Assembly: GCF_000337095.1 (NCBI RefSeq)
Contig: NZ_AOIV01000003.1
Coordinates: forward strand, 42,722-106,721
Source of the DNA: Halogeometricum pallidum JCM 14848
GTDB lineage: Archaea > Halobacteriota > Halobacteria > Halobacteriales > Haloferacaceae
Length of the DNA stretch: 64,000 nucleotides
Direction of reading: 5' to 3'
Part shown: piece after piece, positions 61,137-64,000 of the stretch
Position numbering within the stretch: the first letter of the stretch is position 1
Layout of the letters: the number at the start of each line of letters is the position of its first letter
Program-made: the position numbers and the translations under genes
The notes under the pieces: model-generated
Database searches by the model: none
The model's input: the letters and a program-made list of their open reading frames with translations, nothing else
What the model was told of the DNA's origin: nothing

Positions 61137-61460
61137 ATGGACTGGCCACACGACCCCGACGGCGAAGAAGGGAGTGAGGGGATGCGGAAGTACGGGCAGG
61201 CGATCATCGCGAAGAAAATAAACGAAGACGAGGACTTCCCTCTCTCGCGCGACGAGTTCGTCGAAGCGCACGGCGACGAACCGATCCGAATCGACTACCA
61301 GACGGTCGTCCCTCTGCGCGACATCTTCGAGAACGTCGAGCAAGAGGAGTTCGACGCGTTCGTTCCGTTCCACAAGGCGGTCGGACGGGCGATGCGCGAG
61401 TCGGGCTACTGGTTCTACGAGGGCGTCGACCAGTTCGTCAGCGGCAAGAAGAGCACCTGA
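61137..61460 (+). CDS. DUF5785 family protein
   Basis: The 107-residue haloarchaeal protein starts MDWPHDPDGEEGSEGMRKYG and contains IIAKKINEDEDFPLSRDEFV and FVPFHKAVGRAMRESGYW. I recognise this pattern as DUF5785, which has no known function. The ATG at 61137 is chosen over upstream frame extensions. It is convergent with udk. Confidence 0.8.
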   Translation: MDWPHDPDGEEGSEGMRKYGQAIIAKKINEDEDFPLSRDEFVEAHGDEPIRIDYQTVVPLRDIFENVEQEEFDAFVPFHKAVGRAMRESGYWFYEGVDQFVSGKKST

Positions 61461-61464
61461 ACGG

Positions 61465-62136
61465 TCACCGTCGGTCCCGCCGCGTCTCCGGCGACGGACG
61501 CTCCCAGTCGCGCACCGCGTCGCCGTGAACCTCCGCCATCACCTTCTCCTCTAAGAGGTTCACCGCGACGCTGTTGGCGCCTTCGGGGATGATGAGGTCG
61601 GCGTGCTTTTTCGTCGGTTCGATGAACTGGTCGTGCATCGGCTTCACCGTCGAGAGATACTGGTCGATGACGCCCTCCAGGTCGCGCCCGCGGTCGATAA
61701 CGTCGCGCTGGATGCGCCGGAGGATGCGCACGTCGGCGTCCGTCTCGACGTAGAGGCGCAGGTCGAGCATCTCGTTTACCTTCTCGTCGTACAGCGCGAG
61801 GATACCCTCGACGATGATGACGTCGGTCGGTTCGACCGTCGTCGGTTCGTTTTTTCGGTTGTGTATCTCGAAGTCGTACACCGGCATCTCGATGGGTCGC
61901 CCCTCCAACAGCGTCGAAAGCTGTTCCCGCAGGAGCTCCCACTCGAACGCCGAGGGGTGGTCGTAGTTGACCGCCTCGCGTTCGGAGAGGTCGAGGTGGC
62001 TCAGATCCTCGTAGTAGTTGTCGATAGGGATGCGCGTGACGGACTCGCCGACGTTCTCCGTAATGAGTCGCGCGACGGTGGTCTTGCCCGCGCCGGTCCC
62101 GCCAGCGATGCCGACGACGAACGACGGGATAGTCAT
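61465..62136 (-). CDS. udk: Uridine kinase
   Basis: The 223-residue P-loop kinase phosphorylates uridine/cytidine in salvage. Walker A is GGTGAGKTT (12-20). Family features include IDNYYEDLSHLDL, YDHPSAFEWELL, DVIIVEGILALYDE and RRIQRDVIDRGR. The ATG at 62136 is the homologous start; an upstream extension is unsupported. Confidence 0.94.
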   Translation of the reverse strand: MTIPSFVVGIAGGTGAGKTTVARLITENVGESVTRIPIDNYYEDLSHLDLSEREAVNYDHPSAFEWELLREQLSTLLEGRPIEMPVYDFEIHNRKNEPTTVEPTDVIIVEGILALYDEKVNEMLDLRLYVETDADVRILRRIQRDVIDRGRDLEGVIDQYLSTVKPMHDQFIEPTKKHADLIIPEGANSVAVNLLEEKVMAEVHGDAVRDWERPSPETRRDRR

Positions 62137-62286
62137 CGATGGAGAACGCGCCCGATTCGGTTTGAGCGTGGCGGTTCGCCCCGGTGGTCGTTCCCGCCGC
62201 CGAAACCGCGTGTCAGTAACTATCACTAGCGTCTCACGGGGGTCAAACGCGCGAAATCGAGGTCTACTGACGGGTCGAAAGGTAGA

Positions 62287-62294
62287 TTTATAAA
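62287..62294 (+). promoter_or_regulatory. TATA box of the substrate-binding lipoprotein gene
   Basis: TTTATAAA is centred 26-27 nt above the ATG at 62318, so the transcript is essentially leaderless. Confidence 0.65.
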
Positions 62295-62317
62295 GCGTAA
62301 CTGCCTTTGCGTGTCAT

Positions 62318-63730
62318 ATGGCACGTGATATCGTACGGCGTGACTTTCTGAAAAGAGCGGGTGCGGCCGGGGCAGTCGGCGTGGTGGGGCTGTCGGGATG
62401 CATCGGGAGCCCGGACGACGGGGAAACCGAGACGCAGGGTGAGACCGAAACCGACGCCGGGTCGGGGACCGACGGAGGTACCGGAACCGACTCCGGCAAC
62501 GGCGGCGGCAGCGGCGGCGGCAGTCCCGACGGACTGGTCGTCATCGGCTACCCCGAGAGCGGGATTCAGCTGTTCCGCGACTACTACAGCCAGTCCGAGG
62601 GGTCCGAGGCCATCCTCATCCCCGACGGTCTGCGCGACGGCGCGCTCCCGGCGCAGGTCGGCAACGACATGAACAATGTGACGGGGACGGCGCCGGCGGC
62701 CGGCGGGCCGAACCAGGATGCGTTCGTCTCGCTCTTCGAGGAGGAGTACGGCTCCGCACCCGGCGTGTTCACCTCCCAGTCGTTCGACTCGGCGGCCATC
62801 GGCATCTTGGCGAACGCCGCGGCGGGCGAGAACGGCGGCCCCGCAATCAAAGAGCAGATGCGGCGCATCGCCAACCCGGAGGGGATGGAGGTCGGTCCCG
62901 ACAACTTCGTCGAGGGCGTCGAGGCCGCCGCCAACGGCGAGGACGTCAACTACCAGGGGGCCTCCTCCTCGACCAACTTCGACCAGAACGGCGACCCCGC
63001 TTCCGCGGCGTACGCCATCTGGGAGTTCGACGGCGTCGACTCGCAGTCGACCTCGACCCTCGAGACGCAGTCGTTCGAGGGGCAGAACCCGAACGGCGCC
63101 GGTCCCGCCGCGGACAGCGGACCCGGCGGCAGCGACCGCGAGATATCGCTCGGAATCCTCCTGCCGGAGACCGGCGACCTCGCTTCGACCGGTCAGCCGA
63201 TGATTCAGGCCGCCCAGATTCCGGGCATGCTGGTCAACGACGCGAACCCGGCGGGCCTCTCGGTCAACCAGCAGATAGAGGACACCCAGACCTCGCCGAG
63301 CGCCGGCGTCTCGGCGGCGCAGTCGCTCGCCAGCGCGGGCGTCCCCTTCGTCTGCGGGACGGCCTCTTCGGGCGTCAACGTCCCGGTCTCTCAGCAGGTG
63401 TTCATCCCCAACGAGATGATCGGTTGCTCGCCGTCGTCGACGGCGCTGTCGGTGTCGAACCTGGAGGACAACGACTTCATCTTCCGGACGGCGCCGTCGG
63501 ACCGCCTGCAGGGCCGCGTGATGGCGCAGGTGATGTCCGAACGGCTGAACGCCTCCACGGTGTCGACGCTGTACGTCAACAACGACTACGGCCAGCAACT
63601 TTCGGAGCGCTTCACCAGCGTCTTCGAGAACAGTTTCGACGGGGAGGTGCTCACGCAGGTGGCGTTCAACATCGGCGAGTCCTCGTACTCCTCGGTCATC
63701 GAGTCGGCGCTGTCCGGTTCGAGCAACTGA
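62318..63730 (+). CDS. Branched-chain amino-acid-type binding lipoprotein with permuted domain order
   Basis: The 470-residue protein opens with a Tat signal (RRDFLKRAGAAGAVG) and lipobox Cys28 (GLSGC), then an acidic-glycine linker to about residue 69. Next comes what is normally the C-terminal half of a type-1 periplasmic-binding protein (70-256, starting DGLVVIGYPESGIQLFRDYY). A short Gly/Pro linker (257-272) follows, and then the normal N-terminal half (273-466, starting DREISLGILLPETGDLASTG). The halves therefore appear in reverse order. Both show family features, and the residues at the normal junction are split between the N-side of the first half and the C-terminus. No frame shift or stop is seen. 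It should still bind amino acids or related ligands at the surface. Confidence 0.82.
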   Translation: MARDIVRRDFLKRAGAAGAVGVVGLSGCIGSPDDGETETQGETETDAGSGTDGGTGTDSGNGGGSGGGSPDGLVVIGYPESGIQLFRDYYSQSEGSEAILIPDGLRDGALPAQVGNDMNNVTGTAPAAGGPNQDAFVSLFEEEYGSAPGVFTSQSFDSAAIGILANAAAGENGGPAIKEQMRRIANPEGMEVGPDNFVEGVEAAANGEDVNYQGASSSTNFDQNGDPASAAYAIWEFDGVDSQSTSTLETQSFEGQNPNGAGPAADSGPGGSDREISLGILLPETGDLASTGQPMIQAAQIPGMLVNDANPAGLSVNQQIEDTQTSPSAGVSAAQSLASAGVPFVCGTASSGVNVPVSQQVFIPNEMIGCSPSSTALSVSNLEDNDFIFRTAPSDRLQGRVMAQVMSERLNASTVSTLYVNNDYGQQLSERFTSVFENSFDGEVLTQVAFNIGESSYSSVIESALSGSSN

Positions 63731-63844
63731 GTCGACGACCCCGAATCCGCTTTCTTTCGATGCCGCGTCCCGAGCGACGGCGTCGCGTCGGCACAGCGTC
63801 TCCGTCAGAAAGAGTCCCGAGTCTGAGTCCGAATCCGCGCCGGG

Positions 63845-64000
63845 CTACCCGCCGAGGAAGTCCCGGCGGACCTGCTCGTCCTCTAAGAGCGCCCGCCCGG
63901 AGTCGACGTAGCGGTTCTCGCCGTTGGCGAGGACGTAGCCGCGGTCGCAGCGTCTGAGCGCCTCCTTGGCGTTCTGTTCGACCATCAGCACCGCGGTGCC
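63845..64000 (-). CDS. livF: ABC transporter ATP-binding protein, C-terminal fragment (LivF-like)
   Basis: The last 51 residues of a gene that enters from the right edge: GTAVLMVEQNAKEALRRCDR then GYVLANGENRYVDSG and a final RDFLGG. This is the end of the LivF-type ATPase of branched-chain amino acid ABC importers (H-loop region VEQNA). It is convergent with the permuted binding protein gene rather than in the same operon. Confidence 0.85.
   Translation of the reverse strand, partial: GTAVLMVEQNAKEALRRCDRGYVLANGENRYVDSGRALLEDEQVRRDFLGG

Noticed and set aside
62318..63730. Two fused, separate binding proteins
   Set aside because: Each half covers a different part of one fold and together they make a single copy; neither half is a complete domain pair.

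Overview
This window comes from a halophilic archaeon, most likely of the Haloferax/Halogeometricum branch of Haloferacales. The evidence is very high GC with near-uniform G/C third positions, strongly acidic proteins, eukaryote-like ribosomal proteins (L7Ae, L18e, L21e, L24e, L37e, S28e), RNA polymerase subunits D, F, K and N, haloarchaeal-style histidine kinases, a Tat lipoprotein signal, and many genes whose start codon lies 24-28 nt below a TATA-like box (leaderless transcription). The genus is inferred from remembered gene order and was not tested.

Layout. 0-2 kb: the 5' end of purF, rpl37e-lsm, and a PAS histidine kinase. 2-8 kb: RNase J, isoprenyl diphosphate synthase and GluRS on the plus strand, then a cyclase-family hydrolase and membrane proteins. 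8-12.4 kb: ferredoxin, tmcA, and the rpl7ae-rps28e-rpl24e-ndk operon. 12.5-16 kb: small membrane genes, a dUTPase-fold protein and a pair of MetE-like methyltransferases. 16-20.3 kb: a minus-strand run rpl21e-rpoF-DUF655-rsmA-mscS-methyltransferase. 20.5-25.5 kb: a PLP transsulfuration enzyme, EF-1beta with a four-knuckle zinc micro-protein, a TctA-like permease, and a cupin/regulator pair. 25.6-28.4 kb: the L12-L10-L1 operon and L11. 28.5-48.2 kb: mixed housekeeping and accessory genes, including an M42 peptidase, mevalonate kinase and isopentenyl phosphate kinase, an Lhr helicase, an SLC13 carrier, a Dna2-like helicase-nuclease, and a large receiver-PAS-GAF kinase. 48.2-54.5 kb: a long minus-strand transcription/translation block running tRNA-Ser, S13, S4, S11, RpoD, tRNA-Leu, L18e, L13, S9, RpoN, RpoK, enolase, S2. 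54.7-64 kb: thioredoxin, a double Usp protein, moaA, an Mrp/ApbC ATPase, uracil-DNA glycosylase, tRNA-Ser(UGA), uridine kinase, a branched-chain-amino-acid-type binding lipoprotein and the 3' end of livF.

Most of the window is housekeeping chromosome. No transposase, CRISPR array, integrase or defence island was recognised. The most unusual object is the binding lipoprotein at 62.3-63.7 kb: its two halves are in swapped order, so it reads as a circular permutant of the usual type-1 periplasmic-binding fold behind an ordinary Tat/lipobox leader. Other items to check are a degraded second copy of the tRNA-Ser 3' end flanking a long inverted repeat (a possible relic attachment site), a 45-bp in-frame tandem repeat built of four perfect hairpins in the kinase N-box, an 80-nt cruciform between convergent trx and usp genes, and structured leaders upstream of RNase J, L7Ae and L1.
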